Assembly (NCBI GenBank): GCA_947645195.1
Contig: CANSGD010000193.1
Span: 9,114,001 to 9,178,000, forward strand
Direction of reading: 5' to 3'
Origin: Patellifolia procumbens
Taxonomy: Eukaryota; Streptophyta; Magnoliopsida; Caryophyllales; Amaranthaceae
Length of the DNA: 64,000 nucleotides
Within the stretch, counting starts at the first letter, position 1, and every line of letters starts with the position of its first letter. Positions 24,494-34,604 of this stretch are shown in pieces. The translations under genes and the position numbers were made by a program. The notes below the pieces were generated by a model that saw only the letters and a program-made list of their open reading frames with translations, was not told the origin of the DNA and searched no databases.

Positions 24494-25995
24494 TGACAGG
24501 CTAAAGTCGTATCACCTAATCAAAAATAAATCCTAAATTCCTCTAACAACAATAGTCAAGGGAAGTAGGGTCGAATCCATAGAGAGACAGAGTTTCTAAG
24601 TCAATATTCAGCTAAACAGCTACTTCATACAAGATCAGACAAGAAACAACTGAACTACTAATTAGACTAAAGAAATCAAAATAAAAATGGGATTTAAACT
24701 GTGAATTAAAGGTCTAGGGAATTAATTCGGTCTACCATGCTTATACCAATCAAAGGGCTCAAACAACTATCAATACCTAGGCCAAGAGTCGAGAGATTAG
24801 AGATTAGAGTACGTGTTAAGCTATTGTTAAGACTTAAAACTCATAATTCAACATATGCCGCATGTTTACTAACATAATCAGGATTACTGATGTGTACTAG
24901 GCCTCTAAAAGTAAGACAAATATGTGCAAACAATTATTAACCACAAGCAATCAATGAAATTGCGCAATAACATTAATCACTCATCAAGAACAAATCACAC
25001 CACAATCACTCTAATCAAGCCCTAAATATTAAAAACAATTCAAAAATGAATCATGGTATAAACATGGGTTTCCTCCCTAAAACCCTAGAAACGAGACTAC
25101 TCACTCATAATTAGACCTGGCAAAGCTGACCCGACCCGAATGACCCAACCCGAGACCCGAAATTGACCCAAAACCGATGACCCGAAATCAACCCGAGACC
25201 CGAAATGACCCGACCCATACCCGACCCGAAATATACTGACCCAAGATTGACCCGACCCGACCCGAGACTGACCCGAATAATATCTATTCATAATTTTTAA
25301 ATTTCATGTAAATTCTCGACATAATTTCAAGTAAAGCCAATATAAAGGTGTTGCTCCGATACCAATTCTCCCCTTAAGCCTAATACGTCCAATTCCTCGA
25401 TCAACGATCAAGAACTTTGTATAGTTGTTGGGGGCCTGAGGCAACGACCCGAAAATTGACCCGACCCGACCCAAAAATTGACCTAACCCAAAACTGAAAG
25501 CGACATACCCGAAACTAACATACCCGAAATGGACGACCCGAAGTTGACCCGACCCGAAATTGACCCGAAGTCAAGCTGACCCGAAAGTGACCCGACCCGA
25601 ATTGACCCGACCCAGACCCGACCCGAACGACCTGATTGCCACCTAAACTCATAATCGAACCAGCAATAACAAAACTAATATAAAACCCTAAACTTTTCAT
25701 CATGAATGAATTTAATAATCAAACTAAGTAATTGAGAATTAAATAGAGAAATTAAGAGTAAAGAATAATACCAATTGACGGAAAGCAATAACATTTATTG
25801 GAACTAATATGAAGTGTTTAATCTCTAAGAAAGCAATTATATAATCTTTGCATAATCAGTACACGTCTTTCAGTCCTTCTTGGCTTTTTGGCACTCAAAT
25901 CTATACGTTAAGAGGTCTCATGACCTCGTAAATCGTCTACAATGCTCGTGATAATTTTTACGTGCCTCATAACAAGTCGTAAAGCCGTGGTTCCT
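24494..25995 (-). repeat. Truncated LTR of the Athila-like family, minus strand
   Basis: Begins TGACAGGCTAAAGTCGTATC, the reverse complement of the end of the 22549 LTR. It is colinear on the minus strand through AAGCCGTGG near 25983, then stops, so the U3 start is missing. No primer-binding site is next to the U5 end at 24494, so it is not part of a full element. It contains a 535-bp insertion at 25112-25646. Confidence 0.75.
25112..25646. mobile_element. GACCCG-rich DNA-transposon-like insert (535 bp)
   Basis: A 9-bp direct repeat ACTCATAAT flanks it (25103-25111, 25647-25655), interrupting a sequence that is continuous in the other LTR copies. Ends are TAGACCTGGCAA and, inverted, TTAGGTGGCAA, resembling hAT-Ac-type termini (an 8-bp duplication is also possible). 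Both arms consist of degenerate ACCCGACCCGAAATTG repeats around an unrelated centre (25290-25440). The ORFs across it are low-complexity by-products. Confidence 0.65.
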
Positions 25996-26142
25996 TATGT
26001 TCAGATAACTAGCATACCCATTTTTCAAAATTCAAATAACTAGCAGTAATTAGGTATAAAGTCGAGCAATTAGGACAAGTGTTAATCTTATGTTCAGGTC
26101 TTAATGCTCTCGAATCAATATATGTAGTATGGTAGCTCACAT

Positions 26143-26831
26143 TGTTAGAAATAATGGTTGTAAAATGGCAAGCACTTCTCTAAGGCATGTACCAATACAC
26201 TTTCCTAATAGTGTAATATCGACCCTCTACAACGAAGTAACCGGGTTACACGATATCACTATTGAGATACAATAGAGAAGTACAAATAATCTAAGTTACT
26301 TGTTTAGATTATTCAACACTAGTATTATGTATTTGGTTTTGTGTTTTCACTCTGAAGTATTAGTTTATAAATCTTATAAAGAGAGAAAGCAATTAATAGA
26401 AAATCAGAATTTTCCTTATCATTTACACAAATGAGACAATGGGTATATATAGAGTTACAATAGTTAGTTATTAGGAATAAATAACTAACTATTATCTCTA
26501 ATAACCAAAACCCACCAATTAAATAGGCATGCCATGGTTTTAGTGAAGCATCACCTTGCTTCATTACTCCATGATGGATGTTTGCATGGCAATTGCACAT
26601 CTTATATCATGCCACATCATTTAGCATGGCAAATGATGGTCTTAAAATTGTGCCACATCAAAAATGATCAAGCAACACAATGTTTCGCCTCATCCAACAA
26701 ATCAGTGCCATATTTATTTAATTAATAAGATATTATTTAAAATAAATACCTTAAATTATTAATTACACAAACTACAATTAATTATTAACTCAATATTGTA
26801 TAATGTCATCATTTTACACAACTCCGTAACA
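26143..26831 (-). repeat. Candidate solo LTR, Copia-like, minus strand
   Basis: On the minus strand it would start TGTTACGGAG, carry a TATA box (complement of TATATATAGAG near 26444) and end ATTTCTAACA. TG...CA ends and layout fit a 689-bp LTR, but I found no matching 5-bp duplication and no second copy here. Confidence 0.35.
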
Positions 26832-26844
26832 TTATAAAATATAC

Positions 26845-27522
26845 ACTAGTTTGTGGCCCCGGCGATGCTCCGTGTCCATTTTTATCTTTAATTGAGTTGG
26901 AATATTGTTCGTCATCAGAGTATCACTTTTTCATTTTAATAGTTGAAAAATTAGAAACACAATTGAAGAACTAATTAAACAATTTAGAAGGGTCATGACA
27001 GATTGCAATGAAGATATTTCTTCACTTTTCACCAAAGCTTGATTAAGGTAAAATGAATTGTTAATTGCAATTTGACAACAAAAGAGATATGGATTTGTGG
27101 TAATGCCTATGACATTCCAATTAAGAGGTCATGTTTGTTCAAAACATATTACTTGCATTTTAAAAATATTTAGAAAGAAACCCGTCAATGCTACAGGATT
27201 TTTGTTAATTTGCAATTTAATAATAGTTATTGAAAAATAATTGATGTCATGTACTGTGAAATATTATTAAACATTTCATTTACAATATGGATTTTGAAAA
27301 GTTACAACTTAACTCTTAGTCTACATATATACATCATTATTGATTTTGATAGAAGAAGCACTAATAACATGTTAGCGTGGTGGTTGGAACCCTTTATTTC
27401 ATACTCAAGGTCATGGGTTCGAATCTTCATGTTGACATTTTTTTATATATGAGAATAAAGTGGATAAAGTCTCATTCAAAGAGGGATGGTGACACGTGGC
27501 GGATTGCAGTTCTTGCTTACGC

Positions 27523-27565
<43 letters not shown>
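26845..27565. repeat. Candidate non-autonomous element ending in a TA microsatellite
   Basis: Opens with CACTAGTTTGTGGCCCCGGC and closes with ACGCTTTTTAAT followed by a TA run (27529-27565). Near 27411-27425 lies GGGTTCGAATC, a Pol III B-box-like sequence with a weak A-box match before it. Boundaries and class are uncertain; a SINE or MITE are the alternatives. Confidence 0.3.
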
Positions 27566-27567
<2 letters not shown>

Positions 27568-28518
27568 TGTGTAAGTTAATTGAGCCTTACTATACATAAA
27601 TATCCAACAAACATAATCAGAGTCATGAATTGTGGTTGCTGAAAAGGTAAGATTTCTTACTAAGACTTGTACATATTATTTTGGAAAATGGTTTATATTG
27701 GTTTGAAGTTGATATTGAGATTTACAAGGTTCCACGTTGTTTATATATTGAGATTTGAAAAGGTTTTACGTCGTTTATATATTGAGATTTAAAATCGTTT
27801 TGACGATGTTTACATTGAAAGAATTTATAAGCTTTAAAATGAGGAAGTTCCTCGTAAGTTGAGATTTAAAAGGAGGAAGTTTCTCATATGTCAAGTTGAG
27901 ATTTAAAAGAGGATGTTTAGAGCATGTTAACATGAGTTTTCCTACAAAGTTTACTTCACGTTGAACCATGTTTATTTATAGTTATTGCCATTCCCATTAT
28001 TCCTGTTTTCCTATAGTTTTATGTATGTTTTCAATGGAATTCTCATTCATGACTTTTGTGTAACTATATATATGTTTAGTAGCCTTTTATTTTTGGTGTA
28101 TGTTGAAGTATAAATTAATTGATTTGTTGAAGCTTATTTACAAATTTACACTCCTAGAGTAACATGTTGAACTAGGAATGCTTGAGTATGAATTATGATG
28201 ATTCCTTTTGTTGATATCATGATAGGAATGTTGATTTTATATTCGCATATGCTCTGTTTTGCTAAACGTTGACGGTATGTACGTCTGCAAATCAAGAACC
28301 CCGTCGCTGGTCGCGACGAGGGCCTCACATCGCGAAGCCGAAGAGCTGGTTGGTCGGGGCCGCGACCTGAATCGCGGACGGCGAGCCAGTTCCCGCGTCT
28401 GATCTTATGTTTTTTCTTGTGATGTTGCGTATGTGTTCACATATTATGTTATATAGTTTATGACCTTCCCTAAGTTATTGTGAGCATGTTTACATAGCAT
28501 ATTATTGTTTATACTTGT
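27566..28518. other. Flank of the Tat insertion, no gene seen
   Basis: 27680-27930 has irregular repeats of TTGAGATTTAAAA and GTTTATATATTGAGATTT. A G+C-rich patch at 28297-28400 (CGCGACGAGG, CCGCGACC) resembles patches in retrotransposon LTRs. It continues at 60229 after the Tat element. It may be an older gypsy LTR, but I cannot show ends. Confidence 0.4.
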
Positions 28519-29099
28519 TGTTTTACGTAAACATTGTATGTAACGGTGTTAGTCCAGATGGTGGATAGGTGTAGGGTTGATAATATTGGGAGGCTTGTGC
28601 AGAGACGTCGCTTCGTTCCCGAACCTGCAAAAGGGGAAAACCAAACCGGAGGTTGAGTTTGATTCCCTCTCTGATGCTTAAGTCAGTATTCAATAGATAA
28701 AATCTGGGTATGAATTTTGACTGAGTAAGTTTAAGAGAGAATAGTTGTGTATCTTTTACCTGATTATGAGGAACTATTTATAGTATCTATGTATAGAAAG
28801 GAGCACCCTAGAATGGAGAGATGTGATTGGTCGGGCAATGGGAGAGCGACACTTGTCATGGTCTGATTGTCCTGAGCCCTTTATCCAATCACATTCTTCC
28901 TCTTTAGGGGATTTTGGGCTGATTATTTCTTCCTTTAAGAAATAATTGGGCCTCTTGTTTGCAGCTTTGGTGACATCATTAGCTCCCCCCTAACACGCTG
29001 CCAAGTGTCAAAGAGGGGGTGGGCCATGTGTCATCAGTCCATTGGGCCACGTGGCAGTCTTTGACTGGACCACGTGTCCTCTTCTAATATGTTACAATA
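28519..29099 (-). repeat. Tat 3' LTR (581 bp)
   Basis: Colinear with 59646-60228. On the minus strand it starts TATTGTAACA (TGTTGTAACA in the 5' copy) and ends AAACA. Next to it, 29100-29115 reads TTTGCCCCTAAAAGGG, the complement of a purine-rich tract and the likely polypurine tract. TATA box complement CTATTTATAG is at 28774-28783. Confidence 0.9.
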
Positions 29100-29298
29100 T
29101 TTGCCCCTAAAAGGGGTTTAATTTGGGACTTATCTGATAAAAACCATTTTACTGAGAGTAACTGCAGATCTTCATTGCACTGTTTAGGAGTTTAACTGAC
29201 TTTTCCTCCAATCAGATTAATAGGAAGTGATGCGTACACCATGTGGTGTTGACACGTATATAGTGACTGTTGGGGGAGAGGGGAGTTTTTTACCTCTC

Positions 29299-29306
29299 TA
29301 TAAATA
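29299..29306 (+). promoter_or_regulatory. TATA box of the antisense ORF
   Basis: CTCTATAAATACCCC lies outside the LTR, about 280 bp upstream of the ATG at 29580 and on the same strand. A pyrimidine-rich leader with TCTAGAGAGAG repeats follows (29340-29380). This fits a private plus-strand promoter for the antisense ORF. Prediction only. Confidence 0.6.
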
Positions 29307-31081
29307 CCCCTCCCCCACTTCATTTTTTCACTTTCACTTTCCATATTTTTCTAGAGAGAGGATTTTCTAGAGAGAGAAGCTCTGAGTGAGGGAGTATTCT
29401 GGTTTTTTTATTTGTCAGAGAAGGTTGACTTTGGGGAATTTTGACCTTGACCATTGCTGAGACCGGCGTGACTTGTATAGAAGGTGAAGAGTCCGTCCAG
29501 ATCTTTAGTCAGGTATCTCCCCTTTCTCCTTTTACTTTTCTTCTTTCATTTTTTGACTCTTTTTCTTTTTTGAAATAAAATGGTGTCATTTACCTCTTCC
29601 AATAACCCCGGCCAATCCATAGAACATGCTAACCCTAGGGCGAATTCTTTTTCATCCTCCGCCATTTCTAGAGTTGGGCGTATCTCGGCCGGATACTTCT
29701 TTAATTTGATAAGAATGTTCGACCCGTTTCCGACGACCCAGTCTCTGCCTTTGCAGGGTAATCTGGCGCGCGTCAAGCAAACGGCGCGTCTAAGACGTTC
29801 ACTAATTCTCCCCTCATCCATTTTTGAAATGGAAGAGTCAACGGGGAGAGGTCCTGAAAGACAGGAGAGTGATAGAGTGGAAGAGATTCAGCCTTTGGAG
29901 GTTAGCCCTCTAGACGAATATGACTATGAGGCTCTGGTGGAACAAGATGAAGCCGGACCATCTGGAAGGATCACAGACGAAGAGGAAGATGAGGACGAAG
30001 AAGAAGGGTCAGATCCTTCTACAACTTCTGCTGAACTTAGAAAACGTCTGGGCCCTCTTTCTGATCCGGCATATATATGTGTGAATATAGAGTGGCTGGA
30101 GAAATTTGGGTCGAATGCCAGTCGTCTGAATAAGGAGATGCCCATGGTTGGCTTCCGATTCGTCCTGCCTAAAAAGGAGGACACAATTTTCCATACAGCG
30201 CCCAACCAATTTGCCGTGTATAGACTGGCTTTAGATGCCGGACTTAGGTTTCCTTTCCATCCCTTTATCCATGAAGTGCTTAGGCACTATAGCATAGGAC
30301 ATAACCAACTGGCCCCCAATGCATGGCTCAATATTTTAACTTTTATTGCAACCTGTGAGCTGTACGGCCTGCTCTTGTCACTTAATGCCTTCACCCATAT
30401 ACATTATGTCTGTCAAGTTTAAAAGGCTAGGGAAGGAACCTGGTACAGTGTCTGTAATAGAGCCGGGTATATGACCGTGTTTGGAAAACCAACAAAGATG
30501 CATAATTGGAAATCGGAGTTTTTGTTTGTCGAGGCTCCTGACGCAGAGATGGCCGAGCCTTATAGGTATTACAACCGGGCAGTAACCAATGTTGGACGGG
30601 GTGCCTCAATACTAGAGTTAGAGAACAAATATGATGACGCCGTGGTAGCTCATTTCATGGCCACAGAGTATATTAACCCCGGTCATGGGGAAGCCGGGCG
30701 TCCAAAACCGAAGAAAATAGCTTTGAAGAAACCAAATGGTTGGATTCCCTTCAGAGATATGTTTTACAATGAGGAATTTTTGGTTGCCGCCGGACTGAAA
30801 GAGGGAGAAGATCCAGGTATGGTCCCGGTCTTGCCCCATCTGCCTGTAAATGTTTTCCATTTTGTACTTAACCAAATATTTCTGTATGCAGAACCGGCAA
30901 GAAGAAGGATCCCAGCCGCTTGGAAAAGAGAAGTAGACATGAGCAAGTTCGGCGAGGACCTATGGACAGAGCACTCAAAGGCTCCTCATAAGAAAAGAGA
31001 GGAGACTCAGGTAAGTCAAGCATTTTTTTTTGACCACTTTCCAAATTATCTTCGTCACTAGTAAAACCAAGGCTTCTTGGC

Positions 31082-31430
31082 GAAGGAAAACGTCTGGAGT
31101 TAGACGGACTGCGTAGTAAGACTTGGATTGGTGTTCGTCTGAGCCTTTGTCCCCTTTCTGACCGAAGGTGGGTCCGAGAAGGAAAACGTCAAGATAGACG
31201 ATTTTCTTCGCCGGACAACCTAGGATCCCCTTTTGGTCTTCGTCCTTTTTCTAAAAGAGTTCTGACCGAAGGTGATTTCGTGAAGGAAAACGTCTGAGCT
31301 TAGACAACTTCCTTCACCGAACCACCTTTGGTTTGCGTTTTGTCTTCGTGTTGACACGTTCTTGGCCGAACACGTTTTCTTGAAGTAAAACGTCTTATTG
31401 CTGACGATTTCCTTCATTGAACCTACTTTT
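31082..31430. repeat. Tandem array, about 100-bp period, inside the antisense ORF intron
   Basis: GAAGGAAAACGTC starts at 31082, 31178 and 31282, and GAAGTAAAACGTC at 31382, spaced 96, 104 and 100 bp. Each unit also has an inverted partner (AGACGATTTTCTTC type) and most have TTCTGACCGAAGG. Four imperfect units fill most of the 525-bp intron. Confidence 0.8.
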
Positions 31431-32945
31431 GTGACTATTGGTACCCTTACTGGACGAATAGTTGCTCTGGTCGTTTTCCTTCTTTGTTCCATCTTCGTTT
31501 TTGAGTGTATTAATGTGACTTGCTTAATTATGCAGAAAAATTCGCCAATGGCCAGGGCAACTATTGCCAAGCAGACTTCTTCCAGGAAGCGGCCTGCAGC
31601 TTCAGGGGAACCAGCTTCATCCCCCAAAAAATCAAAAGCCAAGTCCTTTGTTCCGGCAAAGAGGGTTGGAAAGGCGAGTTCGTCTGTCCGTAGAGCACCT
31701 ATCCCTTCCAGTGAGAAAGGGAGAAAGCCTACTGACCCGGTGTTCATTCCGCCACCGGCAGTCACTCTGGGAGCTGGAGCGTCATCCAGTCCCATTGATG
31801 TGAAAAACCAGTTGGACGCGGCTGGTTTGGATTATGAATTGGCAAATCCGGACGCGGTTAACCCTGAAGCTTCGGCCTACTCAGGGTCAGTAGCTCGGCT
31901 TGTGGGGCAAATGCCTCACCAATTCAGGACAAAGTCCGCATCGTCGGGTGAGTTATACTATTCCAACATTGTCAGCACTCTGCAGGTTGGTGGACGATCG
32001 ATGAGTCCGTCCAACAAGCTTGCAGTGGTCATCCCTATACGTCGAACTGATGCTTCATCTTTTTCAGATAAGGGAAAAGCTCCAGCCGTGGATGAGTCGG
32101 CTTCTGAGCCCGACGAGACTGTCCCCTCATTTGCCAGGTACTCCTCGGTTGAGAGGAAGAAAATAAAGAAGGAAGTCTATGACGCCTTCCCTCATGAGTA
32201 CGTTGACAGTCTGAGGGGGGCCACGGCTGGACATGTGGGCTACCTGTCTCAACTCTTGGCCGAGGTACCGCCTTTATTCGCTTCGCTGTTTGGATTAAAC
32301 TTTTTACTACTTATCTTGTTAACTTGGTGAATTTCACTTCTTTTCAGGAGTTCGCCCGGAGCATGGCCTTGGAAGGGTATGTAAACAGCCTTCGTAAGGA
32401 GAACTTTGCCTGTGTCCAAAAGGTGACAAAGGCCGGAGACCAGGCCATTGTCACTGTCGAGGAGAGCAACATCTATCACAGGCAGAGTCTGGAGGCCTTG
32501 GAGAAGCGGTCGGCTGAATTTGAGACGCTCAACAAGCAGCATTTAGAAAAGATCGCTTCTCTGCTGAAGGAGAAGAAAGAGTGGCTCCTAGATCGAGATG
32601 TTCTCATGGACGACCTGAAGAAGGAGACTGCTGCTGCCACTTCGGCTGAGCTTGAGGCTAAGATTTCTGAACTCACGGCAGAAGTGGGTAAGTTGAAGGA
32701 TCAAGCTCAGTTGGACTTCAAGGATGCCGTCCGGGCCTTCTCTGAGTCTTTGGAAACTGCCAAAGGATAGGGAATCAAAGCCATGGAAATGATGGCTAAC
32801 CCTGACCAAGTGAGCTGTTTTCAACGCCGGCTTGAATTCTAGGAAGAGTGTCACAAGGCCAAAAAGCGTGGCGAAGATCCCCCTGTCTTCGATGAAACAG
32901 ACGAAGACGAGGAGTGGGAGGACGAAGAAGTTAAGGATGACACTG

Positions 32946-34558
32946 TGATAGGGTTTTAGTCGTATCACCTAATCAAAGATAAACCTACAATCCTCTAACT
33001 ATGGTAGTCAATGGAAGCTGGGTCGAATCCACAGGGAGACAAAGTTTCTAAATTAATATTCAATCAATCAGCTACTTCAGATGAAATCAGATAAGAATTA
33101 ACTGAACTAATGATTAAACTACAGAAGACGGAATAAATCGAGGATTTAACTATGGACTAAAAACCTAGGGTATTAGGTCGGTCCACCATGCTTATACCAA
33201 TCAAATAGGGTCAACTACTATCAAAACCTAAGTCAAGAGTCGGGGGATTAGAGCCTATGTTGAGCTATGGTTAAGACTCAACGCTCATAATTCAACATAC
33301 GCCGCATGTTCACTAACGTAATCAGAACTACTGATGTATCCTAGGCCTCTAGTCGTAAGACGGGTCTGTGCAAACAACTATTAACCATAAGCAATCAATG
33401 AAATTGTACACTGACATTAATTACTCAATAAAGAAAAAACCACATCACAATCACCCTAATCAAGCCCTAGAAATCAATAGGAGTCTAAATCACAATCATG
33501 GTATAAACATGGCTTTCCTATCTAACACCCTAGAAAGAGAACTACTCACTCATAATCGAATTAACAACGACAAAACTAATATGAAACCCTAACAATCGCA
33601 TCATGAACGATTAAATAAATAAACTAAGCAATCAAGAATAATTAAAGAGATTAGGGTAGGAAAGAGTACCAACTGACGGAAAGCGAAAACTTTTATTGAA
33701 ATCGAATAGGCTCAATCACCTGTAAATTAATCTAAAGTGTTTGAATTAAACTAAGAACAATGAGAAATAAAACTAGTCTAAAGCAGTAAAAAGATAATAA
33801 AAGATGTCTCTAAATAATGAGGAAAAAGGTATTTATAATACCCCCTCAAGTTAACTAAAAACAGAAACAAAAAGCGAAATCCGCGTAAAAGGGTGCCAGA
33901 CCCGATCGGGCCCGAGGACAGTACCCGATCGGGCCGAGTGCAAAACATCACCCACTTGGCTCCTGGGCCTTCGTAGCAGCAGCATTTGATTTTTACGGCC
34001 CACCCGATCGGGCCGTGAGCAGCAACCCGATCGGGCCAAGCGACAAACGAGCCCAACACACTCTCTTAAACAGCAGCAACAAATTAAGATGTAGCAGCGC
34101 CCAGCCCGATCGGGTCGGGCACACTATGCCCGATCGGGTATGGTGCATTAATGCTCGCCCGATCTGATCGGGCACGCCTTGCCCGATCGGGTCCGCGACT
34201 TTCATACCCGATCATAAATACTTCGCCCGATCGGGCCATTTCTGCCCGATCAGTGTACGAAAACCTCCTTTTTGACTCTTTGGCTCTCTAATCTTCACGT
34301 TTAGGGGTCTTGTGACCTCCTAAACTACCCATAAAACTCGTGAGCCTTCCTACGTGCCCCGTAACATCTCGTGAAGCCGTGTTTGCTTCCAATTAGCTCG
34401 GGAATAAGGAGAAAACTCCCTAAAACCTACAATTCAACACTAAACACGAAACCACAACTATATACGATAGTTAGCACAAAATAGCTCCCAAGAGCTCCAA
34501 TGACGCACAAATTAGCTTGTAAATAAGGGAGAAAAGTCTATATAAATACGCGATATCA
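32946..34558 (-). mobile_element. Solo LTR of the gag-only Athila-like family (1,613 bp)
   Basis: Minus-strand copy: starts TGATAGGGTTTTAGTCG, ends CGATATCA. Perfect CACTG duplication at 32941-32945 and 34559-34563. It carries eight perfect CCCGATCGGG copies and several variants at 33900-34230. It arose by LTR-LTR recombination or loss of the internal part, and it splits the last exon of the antisense ORF. Confidence 0.93.
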
Positions 34559-34604
34559 CACTGTCATGGAGGAGGATGCATCTATTCCTCCTCCCAATGT
34601 CTAG

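Larger units (their letters stand above)
29580..34604 (+). pseudogene. Tat antisense accessory ORF (plant 'gypsy-type transposon' family protein)
   Basis: Three exons on the strand opposite gag-pol: 29580-31010, 31536-32264 and 32348 to a stop at 34602-34604, with phase-0 GT-AG introns (donor CAG|GTAAGT at 31011; acceptors TATGCAG and TTTTCAG). Exon 1 has an acidic run (about residues 100-145) and then a region like the Pfam 'putative gypsy type transposon' domain (SDPAYICVNIEWLEKFG..., HPFIHEVLRHYSIGHNQLAPN). Exon 2 is Ser/Pro/Lys-rich; exon 3 is a long coiled coil with an acidic tail. Function in the family is unknown. In-frame stops at 30420, 32768 and 32840, and a solo LTR at 32946-34558 (exon 3, 13 codons before the end), make it a pseudogene. 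Removing the LTR and one duplication restores frame. Confidence 0.8.

Noticed and set aside
25097..25703. Ser/Gly/Val-rich minus-strand ORFs
   Set aside because: They translate the GACCCG minisatellite in the complementary strand.
27339..27430. A tRNA gene suggested by GGGTTCGAATC
   Set aside because: No cloverleaf, acceptor stem or anticodon arm could be drawn. At best it is a Pol III-like box in a repeat.
29546..29821. Minus-strand ORFs over the antisense gene (also 29924-30209, 31220-31795)
   Set aside because: They are shadows of the plus-strand exons; they lack domains and do not follow the intron structure.
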